Source: a virus
Direction: 5' to 3' (one strand)
DNA: 64,000 nt
Virus record (IMG/VR): IMGVR_UViG_3300049448_000340
Span: 16,219-80,218 of that record
Shown: one piece after another, positions 32,534-40,776 of the stretch
How the letters are laid out: each line of letters starts with the position of its first letter
How positions within the stretch are numbered: position 1 is the first letter of the stretch
The notes under the pieces: generated by a model
The model's input: only the letters and a program-made list of their open reading frames with translations
Database searches by the model: none
What the model was told of the DNA's origin: nothing
Position numbers and translations under genes: made by a program

Positions 32534-32967
32534 TGCGTGCCCCCGCCCCCGCTCGGGCGAGACCAACCCTGCACCCGGACAATGGAGTTCGAGAGGCTCG
32601 AGAGATCGTATTCCGCAACGGGGGTCGAGGATCAGGTAGGACGTTCTATATGATCACGTCCATCGACCCCGATGTCCCAACAGTGATCGTCACTCACGAT
32701 CCGGGAGTCGGTCGCTATATCGGCGACCTCATCAAGGTGCACCGCCCAGAGATAAACTACACCGACTACGGCTCAGGGAAGACTAAGATCATCACGGTGA
32801 AACGCGACGAGGACCTCCGGTTACTACGAGGATGGTCAGGAGCAGTCAAAGTTGATCACGCAGTACTCGACAACATAGACAGACGGGTGCTTGGACTATT
32901 GGAAGCCGTCTGTGAGAAGGTCGCTGTTGAGAAGGCAGACAGGGATCGAGCTAGACAGGGTAGATAG
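32533..32967 (+). CDS. P-loop-like protein with an altered Walker A
   Basis: VFRNGGRGSGRTFYMITSI contains a Walker A-like GxxxxGRT in which the catalytic lysine is replaced by arginine. VPTVIVTHDPGVG, KIITVKRDEDL and GAVKVDHAVLDNID could be the following strands, the last resembling Walker B. So the 144-residue product looks like a degenerate or minimal P-loop ATPase. Role unknown. It overlaps the previous stop. Confidence 0.5.
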   Translation: MRAPAPARARPTLHPDNGVREAREIVFRNGGRGSGRTFYMITSIDPDVPTVIVTHDPGVGRYIGDLIKVHRPEINYTDYGSGKTKIITVKRDEDLRLLRGWSGAVKVDHAVLDNIDRRVLGLLEAVCEKVAVEKADRDRARQGR

Positions 32968-32970
32968 AGG

Positions 32971-33207
32971 ATGGACGACGATCTGGCTTCAGAGTTCTTT
33001 AAGGTATCGGCTGCTTGGCATGGTCGTAGTGACGAGCGTATGACCACGAACCAAGCTATCACGCGCCTGAACCATGTTGCCTCGCAGGCGGAAAACCCAG
33101 GACTTGCTGGGAGGGCCCGCTTATTACTGGACCAGATCGTTTACGGAAGAAATCATCGACCAGCAAGGATTATGACCAATGGCCGCACCGATCCACGTCG
33201 TTACTAG
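32971..33207 (+). CDS. Hypothetical small helical protein
   Basis: 78 residues, mostly helical (NQAITRLNHVASQAENPGLAGRARLLLDQIV). Not recognised. It overlaps the next gene by 29 bases. GAGG precedes ATG 32971. Confidence 0.5.
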   Translation: MDDDLASEFFKVSAAWHGRSDERMTTNQAITRLNHVASQAENPGLAGRARLLLDQIVYGRNHRPARIMTNGRTDPRRY

Positions 33208-33427
33208 CGAAGTTTGTGGGCGCTGCAAGTTCTCAAGAGCCAATCCGGCGCCTTCTCCCGGACTTGAACTGATCTGCAAACGGATGCCTCCACACGCCTC
33301 GGCTACCCTGATGGGTCGTCAGCCTGATGGTCAGCCTCTCTTCATGTACACTTCATACTACGCCTGTGTAGGCGAGCACGAGGAAGGCTGTGGTGAATGG
33401 AAGCCGAAGATCACCATCACCAACTGA
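33179..33427 (+). CDS. Hypothetical zinc-binding protein, last gene of the plus arm
   Basis: CGRCKFSRANPAPSPG, LICKRMPP, YACVGEHEEGCGEW give five or more cysteines in an 82-residue protein, suggesting a zinc-stabilised fold. Not recognised. It ends thirteen bases from the end of the first minus-strand gene; no intrinsic terminator is visible between the converging units. Confidence 0.5.
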   Translation: MAAPIHVVTSEVCGRCKFSRANPAPSPGLELICKRMPPHASATLMGRQPDGQPLFMYTSYYACVGEHEEGCGEWKPKITITN

Positions 33428-33439
33428 CCGTCGCCGATA

Positions 33440-34402
33440 TCAGGGGTGGGTGAAGGGCTGGAAGAATACGCTGGCTGGGCCCGAAGCGGGTAGGGCTGTC
33501 ACAACGGCGTAGCCGTTCATCTTAGACACTCCCGAAGCTCCTTGGACAATGGCGTAGGAGTTTATCTTAGACACTCCCTCGCCTGTAGCTTCAACGATGC
33601 CATAAGAGTTGAGCTTGCTCACCCGGTCGTCAGCGTTCTCGACGATCCCGAAAGAATTGATCTTAGGGACGGCTGCAGGGGCTGCCTCAGCGTTGTCAGT
33701 TAAGATCGAGAACGTTGCGATCCCGGGCCAGTATGTCGCTCCCGACTTGAAGTAGCCCTGCGACTTACTGCCTGTTCCGACGTTGCCTCCGGAGTCACCA
33801 GCTATCAACGAGTCGTTAGTGGTTATCCTTGTGAAAGTAGGAGCCGTAGTGCTATTGGTGCTTGGTCCGGTAGCAGGGCTGACCCGAGACCAGGCAAAGC
33901 TAAGTAGAGATGCCTGTGATGACACGACAGTAGTCGACAGATTCTCGTTGTCGGTAGCGGTGGTGATTTGGCTGATAGCATGACTGTCGATAGTACCGGT
34001 CTGAGTGATCGCGTTGTGCGACGTTGCTACACCCATCGTGAAGCTAGTTGTTCCGGAGAGGGTGACCGCAATGGTATTCGATCCTGACGCAGGATTGACC
34101 AGGTACCAGACCTCGAAGTCCTGGTTATTGCTCTCCTGCGCCGCTGTGATTCCATCCAGCTTAGTCAGGGCAACACCGTTGTAGGTGATGCCTGTGACCG
34201 TCCGAGAGGCCGAGTTGAACGTCGAAACAGCAACGGCGAGGAAGCGGTTCGACCCGGAGGTCGTGTGCGACCAGCTGAAGCTAGAGACGTTCGTCGACCA
34301 GCTTCCTCCGTTGCTCTTCGAGGCAGCATCGAAGGCTGCCTTAGCAGATAGAGGCCATAATAAGGCTACAAGTAGGACAGCGAGTAGTAGACGCTTGATC
34401 AT
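33440..34402 (-). CDS. Secreted-type protein with C-terminal four-fold repeat, tail fibre region
   Basis: The start (MIKRLLLAVLLVALLWPLSAKA, given in two halves: basic MIKR and hydrophobic LLLAVLLVALLW, then cleavage-like SAKA) is a Sec signal peptide. The mature part is Ser/Thr-rich and beta-like, as in surface or fibre proteins. Residues about 245-305 carry four repeats of the type KINSFGIVE, KLNSYGIVE, KINSYAIVQ and KMNGYAVV. It is the last gene of the minus arm, overlapping the upstream gene (ATGA). A signal peptide is unusual for a virion protein, so export to the cell envelope during infection is possible. Confidence 0.65.
   Translation of the reverse strand: MIKRLLLAVLLVALLWPLSAKAAFDAASKSNGGSWSTNVSSFSWSHTTSGSNRFLAVAVSTFNSASRTVTGITYNGVALTKLDGITAAQESNNQDFEVWYLVNPASGSNTIAVTLSGTTSFTMGVATSHNAITQTGTIDSHAISQITTATDNENLSTTVVSSQASLLSFAWSRVSPATGPSTNSTTAPTFTRITTNDSLIAGDSGGNVGTGSKSQGYFKSGATYWPGIATFSILTDNAEAAPAAVPKINSFGIVENADDRVSKLNSYGIVEATGEGVSKINSYAIVQGASGVSKMNGYAVVTALPASGPASVFFQPFTHP
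33496..33668 (-). repeat. Short coding repeats (four units)
   Basis: Four units of roughly 45 bases encode variants of SKINSYGIV. In the plus-strand orientation two units share TTATCTTAGACACTCCC or TCATCTTAGACACTCCC and the other two are more diverged. They look like a recently expanded fibre-tip repeat. Boundaries are approximate. Confidence 0.6.
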
Positions 34403-35502
34403 GGGGTGCTCTTCACGCCGATGTTAAAGCCAGCTGCAGTAAGGTCCGAGACTGCCCAGGCGCCTCCACCGTTTGGATTGGTCGCCCAGACGTTGTAGTA
34501 GTTGGCAAAGCTGGTTGTGACTGTGACATCCGACGAGTTCGAGTCGACACTTCCGGTACGGAGGTTGTGCTCAATGTGTTGTGGTCCGCTAGCCCCTCGC
34601 TGCCCACGGAACGATGTTACGACTGCATTGACGGAGAAGCTGCCTGAGGGGAAGGTTGTATTTGCATTCCCGAACTTGACACCGCACTGGTTCAACTGGT
34701 TGTTGGTCGCGCTGCTGATGAAGGTGCCGTCGTTAAAGGTGGTCGAGTTGACGATCGCGGTACAGGGGTTGGTCCCGGTCCACGCTGTCGCATTACCTGC
34801 TGAAGCAGGCTCCATCGTGACCAGAGCCATTGCTCGAGTATCAGCATCCGCTGCGATCGTCTCTGAATAGGTGTCGGTGGTATTCGTCATCGCGCCGTAG
34901 GCGATCTGGTTTAGCTGGGTGCGACTGTCAGTGGTGACGTCGCCACTGAAGGTACAGATCGAGGCACTGTTGACGTAGAGCGTCGCCTGTCCGGAGACCG
35001 CATAGTTGATGAATAGGTCTACCTGAGTGACACCGATCGTTGGTAGCGCACCGGAGGTGCAGGTAGCAAGGTCAGTAAACGTGCCACCAGTCGACCGCTT
35101 CGAGAGCTTGACCTGCCCTGCGGTACCGGTCCCACGTACCAAGATTGCAGGGTTCCCGTCTGAGGCATAGACGACTACCATCTGGCCGCCGGACACTGTA
35201 GCAGTACCGTCCACGTTCCCATACTGGAAGTGCAGCCAGAGAGTGCCAGTGTTGGTGAAAGTCGGAGAGATCCAGCGGTACGGATTTGGATCGGTGGAGC
35301 TCTGGCTGTTCAGAACGATCGGCGCACGGGAGTAAGCAGCTCTGAACCGGGTCGTAGTTGTGGTAACATTGCAATTAGTTGCGCAGGTACCTGCTCTCGT
35401 GAAGTCGGCGTCCTCATTGCCGGCGAACAGGATCGTGGCTTCAACTGGACTGTTGACGGCTAGCAGCAGTACCAGAAGCAGGAAGGATAAGAGGCGCCTC
35501 AT
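34399..35502 (-). CDS. Secreted-type beta-rich protein, tail fibre region
   Basis: ATG 35502 (MRRLLSFLL start) follows GGAG and overlaps the previous stop; longer starts up to 35625 lie in the upstream gene. Residues 1-22 are a Sec signal peptide (hydrophobic LLSFLLLVLLLAV, then SPVEA). The mature 345 residues are Thr/Ser/Asn-rich. A central LWLHFQYGNVDGTATVSGG through VDLFINYAVSGQATLYVNSA resembles a concanavalin/LamG-like beta sandwich that could bind sugar. Six or more cysteines (GTCATNCNV, LATCTSG, SICTFSG) suggest disulfides, again pointing to export. Function unknown. Confidence 0.62.
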   Translation of the reverse strand: MRRLLSFLLLVLLLAVNSPVEATILFAGNEDADFTRAGTCATNCNVTTTTTRFRAAYSRAPIVLNSQSSTDPNPYRWISPTFTNTGTLWLHFQYGNVDGTATVSGGQMVVVYASDGNPAILVRGTGTAGQVKLSKRSTGGTFTDLATCTSGALPTIGVTQVDLFINYAVSGQATLYVNSASICTFSGDVTTDSRTQLNQIAYGAMTNTTDTYSETIAADADTRAMALVTMEPASAGNATAWTGTNPCTAIVNSTTFNDGTFISSATNNQLNQCGVKFGNANTTFPSGSFSVNAVVTSFRGQRGASGPQHIEHNLRTGSVDSNSSDVTVTTSFANYYNVWATNPNGGGAWAVSDLTAAGFNIGVKSTP

Positions 35503-35503
35503 G

Positions 35504-36055
35504 TTATGCTCCATCACCAGTAACGGTAAATGTTGAAGTAGAGAAGACAGACACACCCAAGTATGAATTCTGTCCGAAGGTCTTGGTAAACGAATGTGGG
35601 TTTGCAGCAAACGTTGCGCCACCACCTGCAGACACTGTTACTTGACCTCCTGCGGTAGTTTGCAACAGGGCGATGTTGCATCCTACAACAAGGGACGAAG
35701 GAACGGTCACTGCGACTGGCGACGAATTGGTGAACTTAACTGTTGTGCCACAGTCTGCAGCAGCCAGGGTATAAGTAGTACCCGACTGGGTCGTGACTGT
35801 CCCTATGACAGTCCCGAAAGTATTCGTGCCGGACCAGGTATTGTTGCCCGACGAAGAGGGAGCTGCCGTACAGGTGAAGATCCCAGTGCCTGCCAGTGCT
35901 GAGGCAAAGCTCCCAGCGGAACAAGTGAATACCAGTACCGGACTTACCTTCTGGACTGTCTGGGCTAACAGAGCCCCGACAAGGCCTACCGACAGCAGGC
36001 CGGCAATTACGATGGCACGAAGCCGAAGCTTGGGCTTTCCCGTTCCCGTTCTCAT
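35504..36055 (-). CDS. Membrane-anchored or secreted fibre-like protein
   Basis: ATG 36055 overlaps the upstream stop (ATGA). A basic start (RTGTGKPKLRLR) and a hydrophobic AIVIAGLLSVGLVGALLA form a signal peptide or anchor. The rest has TTYTLAAADCGTTVKFTNSSPVAVTVPS, which resembles a segment of the neighbouring fibre gene (TSYTVLYTDAGKIVVFNNASPVAVAL), so the two share a domain. Four cysteines are present. It may be a fibre-domain duplicate rerouted to the envelope. Confidence 0.6.
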   Translation of the reverse strand: MRTGTGKPKLRLRAIVIAGLLSVGLVGALLAQTVQKVSPVLVFTCSAGSFASALAGTGIFTCTAAPSSSGNNTWSGTNTFGTVIGTVTTQSGTTYTLAAADCGTTVKFTNSSPVAVTVPSSLVVGCNIALLQTTAGGQVTVSAGGGATFAANPHSFTKTFGQNSYLGVSVFSTSTFTVTGDGA

Positions 36056-36843
36056 GTCAGAGTCCATCCGCCTTGGGATTGCGTTACGACCCACGTGCCG
36101 GCTGCGTGGCATTCAAGCATTATGAACCACCCCTTGGTGTTCCCCTCGATAGTACCTCCTGGAGCACTATCCGAACCAGACCAGGTTATTACGTCTGTGC
36201 CGTTGGCGGCGAAGCGTAGAATCTGGTTCACGATGACAGAGAGGCCGTAGTTGAGTCCGATCACTGCAGCAGGAAGCGATCCGATGACTGTCCCTCCGGC
36301 TCCTACGTTTGTGTAGCGGGTTCCGCTCTCTCCGGCCGAAACAGAGAAGTTAGCTGTCTTAGCGACTACCGGGACAGTAGTGGCTGTGCTTCCCGCAGCT
36401 CCTCTGATAGCGAAGTAGTTGACACCATCCGAGTGGATGGTCGCCCCTTGGTTCTGTTGTAGAATTAGGGTGGCTGCCCCATTGATAGTCGAGGGGCCTG
36501 CTGCCGTAATTGTGGCTGCTCCCACTCCGATGTTGATCACCCACAGCTTCGAATCCGGCGGCATGAAGATACCGCTGGAAGAGTTAGCTGCAGCCAGAGC
36601 TACTGCGACCGGGGACGCATTGTTGAAGACAACGATCTTGCCAGCGTCCGTGTACAGGACGGTGTAGGAGGTGCCTGCCGTCGTGATGACAGGGGTGCCA
36701 TCAACCTGATGGCCTCCAAGCAGAGTTCCATCACCGACGAACAAGCGGTCGAGGTCTTGATCAACGAGGAGCTCGCCGTCATTGGGCACGAGGGCCAGAC
36801 GAGCAGCAGAACCTCCACGCCTAAAGTCAATTTTGCCTGGCAT
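36052..36843 (-). CDS. Tail fibre protein
   Basis: The N terminus (KIDFRRGGSAARLALVPNDGELLVDQDLDRLFVGDG) matches the short phage fibre entry domain in which a beta hairpin RRGT... is followed by GEL..DTD...L.vGDG. The rest is beta-rich (GKIVVFNNASPVAVAL, then TITAAGPSTINGAATL), ending AAGTWVVTQSQGGW, typical of fibre tips. It overlaps the tail hub gene stop (ATGA), in the usual fibre position after the tip genes. It probably takes part in host recognition. Confidence 0.72.
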   Translation of the reverse strand: MPGKIDFRRGGSAARLALVPNDGELLVDQDLDRLFVGDGTLLGGHQVDGTPVITTAGTSYTVLYTDAGKIVVFNNASPVAVALAAANSSSGIFMPPDSKLWVINIGVGAATITAAGPSTINGAATLILQQNQGATIHSDGVNYFAIRGAAGSTATTVPVVAKTANFSVSAGESGTRYTNVGAGGTVIGSLPAAVIGLNYGLSVIVNQILRFAANGTDVITWSGSDSAPGGTIEGNTKGWFIMLECHAAGTWVVTQSQGGWTLT

Positions 36844-39092
36844 CAGAAGGTCCCCAAATCAATCTCGACGTCGGTAGGTGAGCAGTCGCCGAAGCCTCCC
36901 AGATTCAGATCCCACTCAGCATCTGCTGCGTTGAGATCTACCTCCTGACCAGCTTGCAAAGCCAGAACGATAGGATTGCTGCTCTGTGTTGATCCGATCC
37001 CCAGAGGAGTATACGGATAGACTGTGACCGACGATAGATCCTCGAGCCCTTGTCCGTACAGATTGAATGACTGGTACTTCGAGTACAGAAGAGACCCGAT
37101 GAAGTCTGGCGGGAGGGAGTCTTCGAAGACTGCGTCGTCGATGCGGAGGAACTGACTGTCTGTGGGATGAGCACAAGGAGTAGTACCGAACATCCCTCTA
37201 TATAAACCTGTGAGATCGTAGGCGTTCTGACCTGTTAAGGTAGCAGTGGTATAACCGATGAACTCAACGTCGCCGTCTGGGTCTTTGACAGCGCACACAC
37301 TTAGACCTGAAGCAGCCTGTGCATCCGTCACAGACTCCAGATTGCCGTTGCTCATTATTAACGATACCGACAGGGTGTTTGTATTGTCGGGGTTAGAGCC
37401 AGTATAGTCCGGGAGAGAGGCAGTAGTCACCCCCTGACGAGATGGACCTCCCTTGGTGCCGAACTGGATGTAGGTCGCATCATCGTCTGAGACGTAGACG
37501 TTCGCTCCTCCCCAATTGGGATCCGAAACACCTGCTGTACCTCCTGAGATGCCGACCATGATGGTCGGTAAGGACTTGCCTCGGAAGGTGAGAAGCTCCG
37601 GAGTTGGCTCCAAGATGATCGGCGGATTGACGGGACCGGGGGCCACTCCTGTATCGAATAGTGTCGGAGGCACGCTTTGCTGCTGTGGGTACAGGATCGT
37701 GGAGGTGGCTCCTATCGGGAACTCCTCGCAGACAAAGGTCAGTACCCCCTTCTCATCCTCTTCGATGGTCTGGACGCGCACAGGGAACTTGTTCAGTCCC
37801 AGAGTCGCATCCGTGAGCGAGACTGCATCCATGGGCTCTAAGACGCAGTACTGCCATCCGAGCTTGAAGGTGAATGTCCTACGGATGGCAATGTTACGCT
37901 TGAGCTGGATGTGCGCGCTGACAGAGGCATAGTTGATATGGGTGAATTCATCAGCGAGGCCCATACGATCGACACGAGGACCGTATGTCTCAACCTGATT
38001 CTCGTCTTTCGCCTCAGCAACCGAATCGTTATAGAGGAGGTACCGGTCTCGGAAGTCGATCCTGATGACATTCTTGACATCTACAGGGTCAACTCGGCTT
38101 ACGGTAACCGGGTCTTCTCCTTCGTCGGCCTGGATGAAGTCCAAGTCGGTAAGGTCGAAGAGTATGGGATTCTTAGGACTGTAGTACTTCAGGGCCCTAT
38201 CAGCATGAGCTGCGTCATAGCCAGGATTGGTCCCGTCGTACTTGTCCCAGTACGGGATGAACTTAAGTATCGTCCCTGTCCACACAGGAGCAATCAACAT
38301 GTTCTTGCACCAGCGGTCCAAGATGCTGGAGGCAGGTTCTACGTTGTTCAGGACGACAGACATCCCGAAGCCAACAGCCTGACAGTAGGTGGAGACTGCA
38401 TTGTCTCCGATAGCAGGGTTGGTAGCATCTGCAGACGAGAACAGACTTGTGGAATCCACGAAGGATGTTGGTACGGGAACGCCATACCGAGTATTGGTCA
38501 ACAGATCATAGATGCACTCTGCTGGATCGGCATCCATCAACACTTGAGTGCTATCTGGCGCAGTGTACAGGTTAAGTGGGCAGGTACCAGCAAAGATACC
38601 TTTCGGAACGAAATTGAGTTGGGGGATTGTAGCTGAGGAATCCAACGGCCAATGATAGAAACCTATAAAGGCTGTGAAGGTGTAGTTGTAGACGTCGTCC
38701 GGATGATCCAGTAGAGGAGGCCATACTGCCTGGTCTTGCGTCCCGAAGAACAGCTCGAAGACCTTGCCGTCAGGGGCAGTGCTAGGGGTGTAGGTGGCTT
38801 GGTCGTCGAAGACGATATACAGGTCCGAGATGTCTCCTTCACCTAGGGCCCCCATGAATGAGGCAAAGTACTTGAACCCAGTTGTCTCGTTCTTGCCTCC
38901 CGACAGGAGTCCTTTGCCTCCACCTGACTTAATAGCCTGCGACTGAAAATCGTTCGCATAGATGACATTCATGGTCACTCGGGGAGTGCCATAAATGATC
39001 GGGATGGGTAGGATGTTGACAGCCGTCTGGATCTGGAGACCCGTGAACTCCGGGATCGCCTTCTTCTTGGACGGCGCGAACAAGAACCCCAT
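36843..39092 (-). CDS. Central tail tip (hub) protein, GTA gp15-like
   Basis: The start (FAPSKKKAIPEFTGLQIQTAVNILPIPIIYGTPRV) matches what I know of large phage tail tip proteins (IQTS....PIP.vYG). The middle (DLLTNTRYGVPVP, ASSILDRWCKNMLIAPVWTGTILKFIPY and RTFTFKLGWQYCVLEPMDAVSL) fits the tail-protein domain of the lambda J / GTA hub group. The C-terminal 200 residues contain DPDGDVEFIGYTTATLTGQNAYDLTGLYRGMFGT cut into strands, as in that group. At 749 residues it is shorter than typical J. It follows the peptidase gene as in the GTA order. Confidence 0.8.
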   Translation of the reverse strand: MGFLFAPSKKKAIPEFTGLQIQTAVNILPIPIIYGTPRVTMNVIYANDFQSQAIKSGGGKGLLSGGKNETTGFKYFASFMGALGEGDISDLYIVFDDQATYTPSTAPDGKVFELFFGTQDQAVWPPLLDHPDDVYNYTFTAFIGFYHWPLDSSATIPQLNFVPKGIFAGTCPLNLYTAPDSTQVLMDADPAECIYDLLTNTRYGVPVPTSFVDSTSLFSSADATNPAIGDNAVSTYCQAVGFGMSVVLNNVEPASSILDRWCKNMLIAPVWTGTILKFIPYWDKYDGTNPGYDAAHADRALKYYSPKNPILFDLTDLDFIQADEGEDPVTVSRVDPVDVKNVIRIDFRDRYLLYNDSVAEAKDENQVETYGPRVDRMGLADEFTHINYASVSAHIQLKRNIAIRRTFTFKLGWQYCVLEPMDAVSLTDATLGLNKFPVRVQTIEEDEKGVLTFVCEEFPIGATSTILYPQQQSVPPTLFDTGVAPGPVNPPIILEPTPELLTFRGKSLPTIMVGISGGTAGVSDPNWGGANVYVSDDDATYIQFGTKGGPSRQGVTTASLPDYTGSNPDNTNTLSVSLIMSNGNLESVTDAQAASGLSVCAVKDPDGDVEFIGYTTATLTGQNAYDLTGLYRGMFGTTPCAHPTDSQFLRIDDAVFEDSLPPDFIGSLLYSKYQSFNLYGQGLEDLSSVTVYPYTPLGIGSTQSSNPIVLALQAGQEVDLNAADAEWDLNLGGFGDCSPTDVEIDLGTF

Positions 39093-39634
39093 TAGACTGG
39101 TTCCTCCGCATCTGTCTGGAACTCTGGCAGGACGTAGCCCTTGCCTTCAGGACACCAGTACGAGAAGAACCTCGGACGACGTTTTGCAAGGTTGTAGTTG
39201 GACACGAAGCTGTCTGAGCGGCATTTCCCAGGAGGGTTCGCATGGATGAGGTTAGGCCATTCGGTAACTATGCCTCCGTGTGCCCAGCAGTGACCGAACT
39301 TGAACAGGACGACATCTCCAGGCTTGGGAGGCCCTTCAACTTCTCCTGCCCAAGTGAGAACAGCTTCAAGATAGAGCTCAGTACGTTGGTGGATCGCCCA
39401 CTGAGCAGGATAGGGTCTAGGATCGAACCAGGGAATCAGCCCTACCCGGCTGAAGATCTCGATGAGGATCATGGCACAATCGACGCCTACATCCTTGATC
39501 GATCCGTTCGAGACATAGGGAGTCCCGACCCAAGTGAAGGCCTCAGCCACGAGGAGTTTCCTCGCCTCTTCCTCGGTTGGTGTCGGAGTCGGGGTTAGCC
39601 CGGGAGGATTTGTGTCGACTGTCTGATCGGACAT
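39092..39634 (-). CDS. NlpC/P60-family tail peptidase, GTA gp14-like
   Basis: AFTWVGTPYVSNGSIKDVGVDCAMIL gives the Gly-Thr-Pro-Tyr lead and the catalytic cysteine, WAHGGIVTEW the histidine, and LIHANPPGK the third polar residue of the NlpC/P60 papain-like fold. In phages and GTAs this protein sits at the tail tip and may cut peptidoglycan during entry. A 20-residue Pro/Thr-rich N terminus precedes the domain. Its place between the DUF2163-like and hub genes is the GTA order. Confidence 0.82.
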   Translation of the reverse strand: MSDQTVDTNPPGLTPTPTPTEEEARKLLVAEAFTWVGTPYVSNGSIKDVGVDCAMILIEIFSRVGLIPWFDPRPYPAQWAIHQRTELYLEAVLTWAGEVEGPPKPGDVVLFKFGHCWAHGGIVTEWPNLIHANPPGKCRSDSFVSNYNLAKRRPRFFSYWCPEGKGYVLPEFQTDAEEPV

Positions 39635-39849
39635 TCAGCTAACATGCACTGATGTTTGGGGGTACCATTGACGAGGGGAGCGGAACAGCGGCTGCATCTA
39701 TCCGTAAATGATTTCACTACCTCTTCGTGGAGGGAATCGATCGTACCAGGAGGCAGTCTCTTCAGGAACGCCTTGAAGAGTGCCAAAGCTCTTTCGCCCC
39801 TCTCCAGAGGAGGCAAGTCTGGCGACAAGAACTTATCTAGATCGACCAT
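39595..39849 (-). CDS. Small cysteine-containing protein in the tail tip cluster
   Basis: 84 residues with a helical first half (ERGERALALFKAFLKRLPPG) and a CSRCSAPLVNG...CMLAEC pattern that may bind zinc or metal. It overlaps the NlpC gene start by 40 bases. Not recognised; possibly an assembly helper. Confidence 0.5.
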   Translation of the reverse strand: MVDLDKFLSPDLPPLERGERALALFKAFLKRLPPGTIDSLHEEVVKSFTDRCSRCSAPLVNGTPKHQCMLAECPIRQSTQILPG

Positions 39850-39856
39850 CGGGGTG

Positions 39857-40762
39857 CTATGCAGCCACGACCACGGGAGGTACCTTCGGGAATCCTCGGA
39901 AGCTGACTAACCTGTTGAACTTGAGCTCGCATGCTCCCCCACGACCCATCTTGGTGCAGCCCGCACTGGCCTCAAAAGTATCTCCAGGGTTCGGCAGTTG
40001 AGCTAGAGGGTAGGCCAGACCGAATGTAGTTCCGTCGTTACTTTCGATGGCTACCTGTACATTGATGAGTGGCCCAGATGTGAACTTCAAACGGCCTAGC
40101 GCGTAGTAGGGGACCCCATCGGCTCCAGTGACGGGAGAGATAGCCGTCGTTGGATTGATGTCTTGGGGAGAGGCCACGCCTACGGTGTAGGTCGAGGTGA
40201 AGTCTGCCCTGACCGCTCCGCATCCCGGCTCGTACAGAGTCCAGAGACAGCCCTGCTGGTAAGTGTTGCGAGGCATGTCTATGTCGAGCAGAGACATGGG
40301 CGACTTGACCTTCATCTCGCAGAAGGTCCGACCCATACGGTCGATAGTTGAGACGAAGCCCAAGAACAGAGGTATGATTGCTACAGGCTGCTCGAGGTAG
40401 TCTCGATAGGCTACTTGCTGGCCCGCTGCCCAGAAGACTCGATCCCGTTGGATGGTTGCACCGTCCAGGAGGCCTGATTGAACTGCAGTGAAGAACTCTG
40501 CACCGGCTAGCTGCTCTCCAGGGAAGGCTGAGATCTTCACGGTCAGTTCATCGACCTTGAAGCCTACTCCGAGATTGTACTGGAGGCCTTCGATACGTAG
40601 GGCATTAGCCTTGTAGGTGTGGCTATTGAGGTTGAGATCCAGATCGATGCTCGTGAAGTAGTCTGCCGCTCCATCGTTGAGGGTGAACGTGTAGAGTTCA
40701 GCTATCGCGAACCTGTGCTGGGTCAGGATCAGCTGGATCATCTCGGGAGGAACGTCTTTCAC
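39857..40762 (-). CDS. Tail tip protein of the DUF2163/BR0599 family, GTA gp13-like
   Basis: LYTFTLNDGAADYFTSIDLDL, YKANALRIEGLQYNLGVGFKVDELTVKI, FLGFVSTIDRMG, SPMSLLDIDMPRNTYQQGCLWTLYEPGCG, and the C-terminal AGCTKMGRGGACELKFNRLVSFRGFPKVP follow the BR0599-type family, including paired cysteines and the closing F.N...FRGFP..P. These proteins form part of the tail hub in GTAs and many siphoviruses. Confidence 0.82.
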   Translation of the reverse strand: MKDVPPEMIQLILTQHRFAIAELYTFTLNDGAADYFTSIDLDLNLNSHTYKANALRIEGLQYNLGVGFKVDELTVKISAFPGEQLAGAEFFTAVQSGLLDGATIQRDRVFWAAGQQVAYRDYLEQPVAIIPLFLGFVSTIDRMGRTFCEMKVKSPMSLLDIDMPRNTYQQGCLWTLYEPGCGAVRADFTSTYTVGVASPQDINPTTAISPVTGADGVPYYALGRLKFTSGPLINVQVAIESNDGTTFGLAYPLAQLPNPGDTFEASAGCTKMGRGGACELKFNRLVSFRGFPKVPPVVVAA

Positions 40763-40776
40763 CCTTCCTGCTCCCC

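Noticed and set aside
33427-33440. Bidirectional terminator between the two converging arms
   Set aside because: Only thirteen bases separate the genes and no hairpin with a T tract is visible on either strand.
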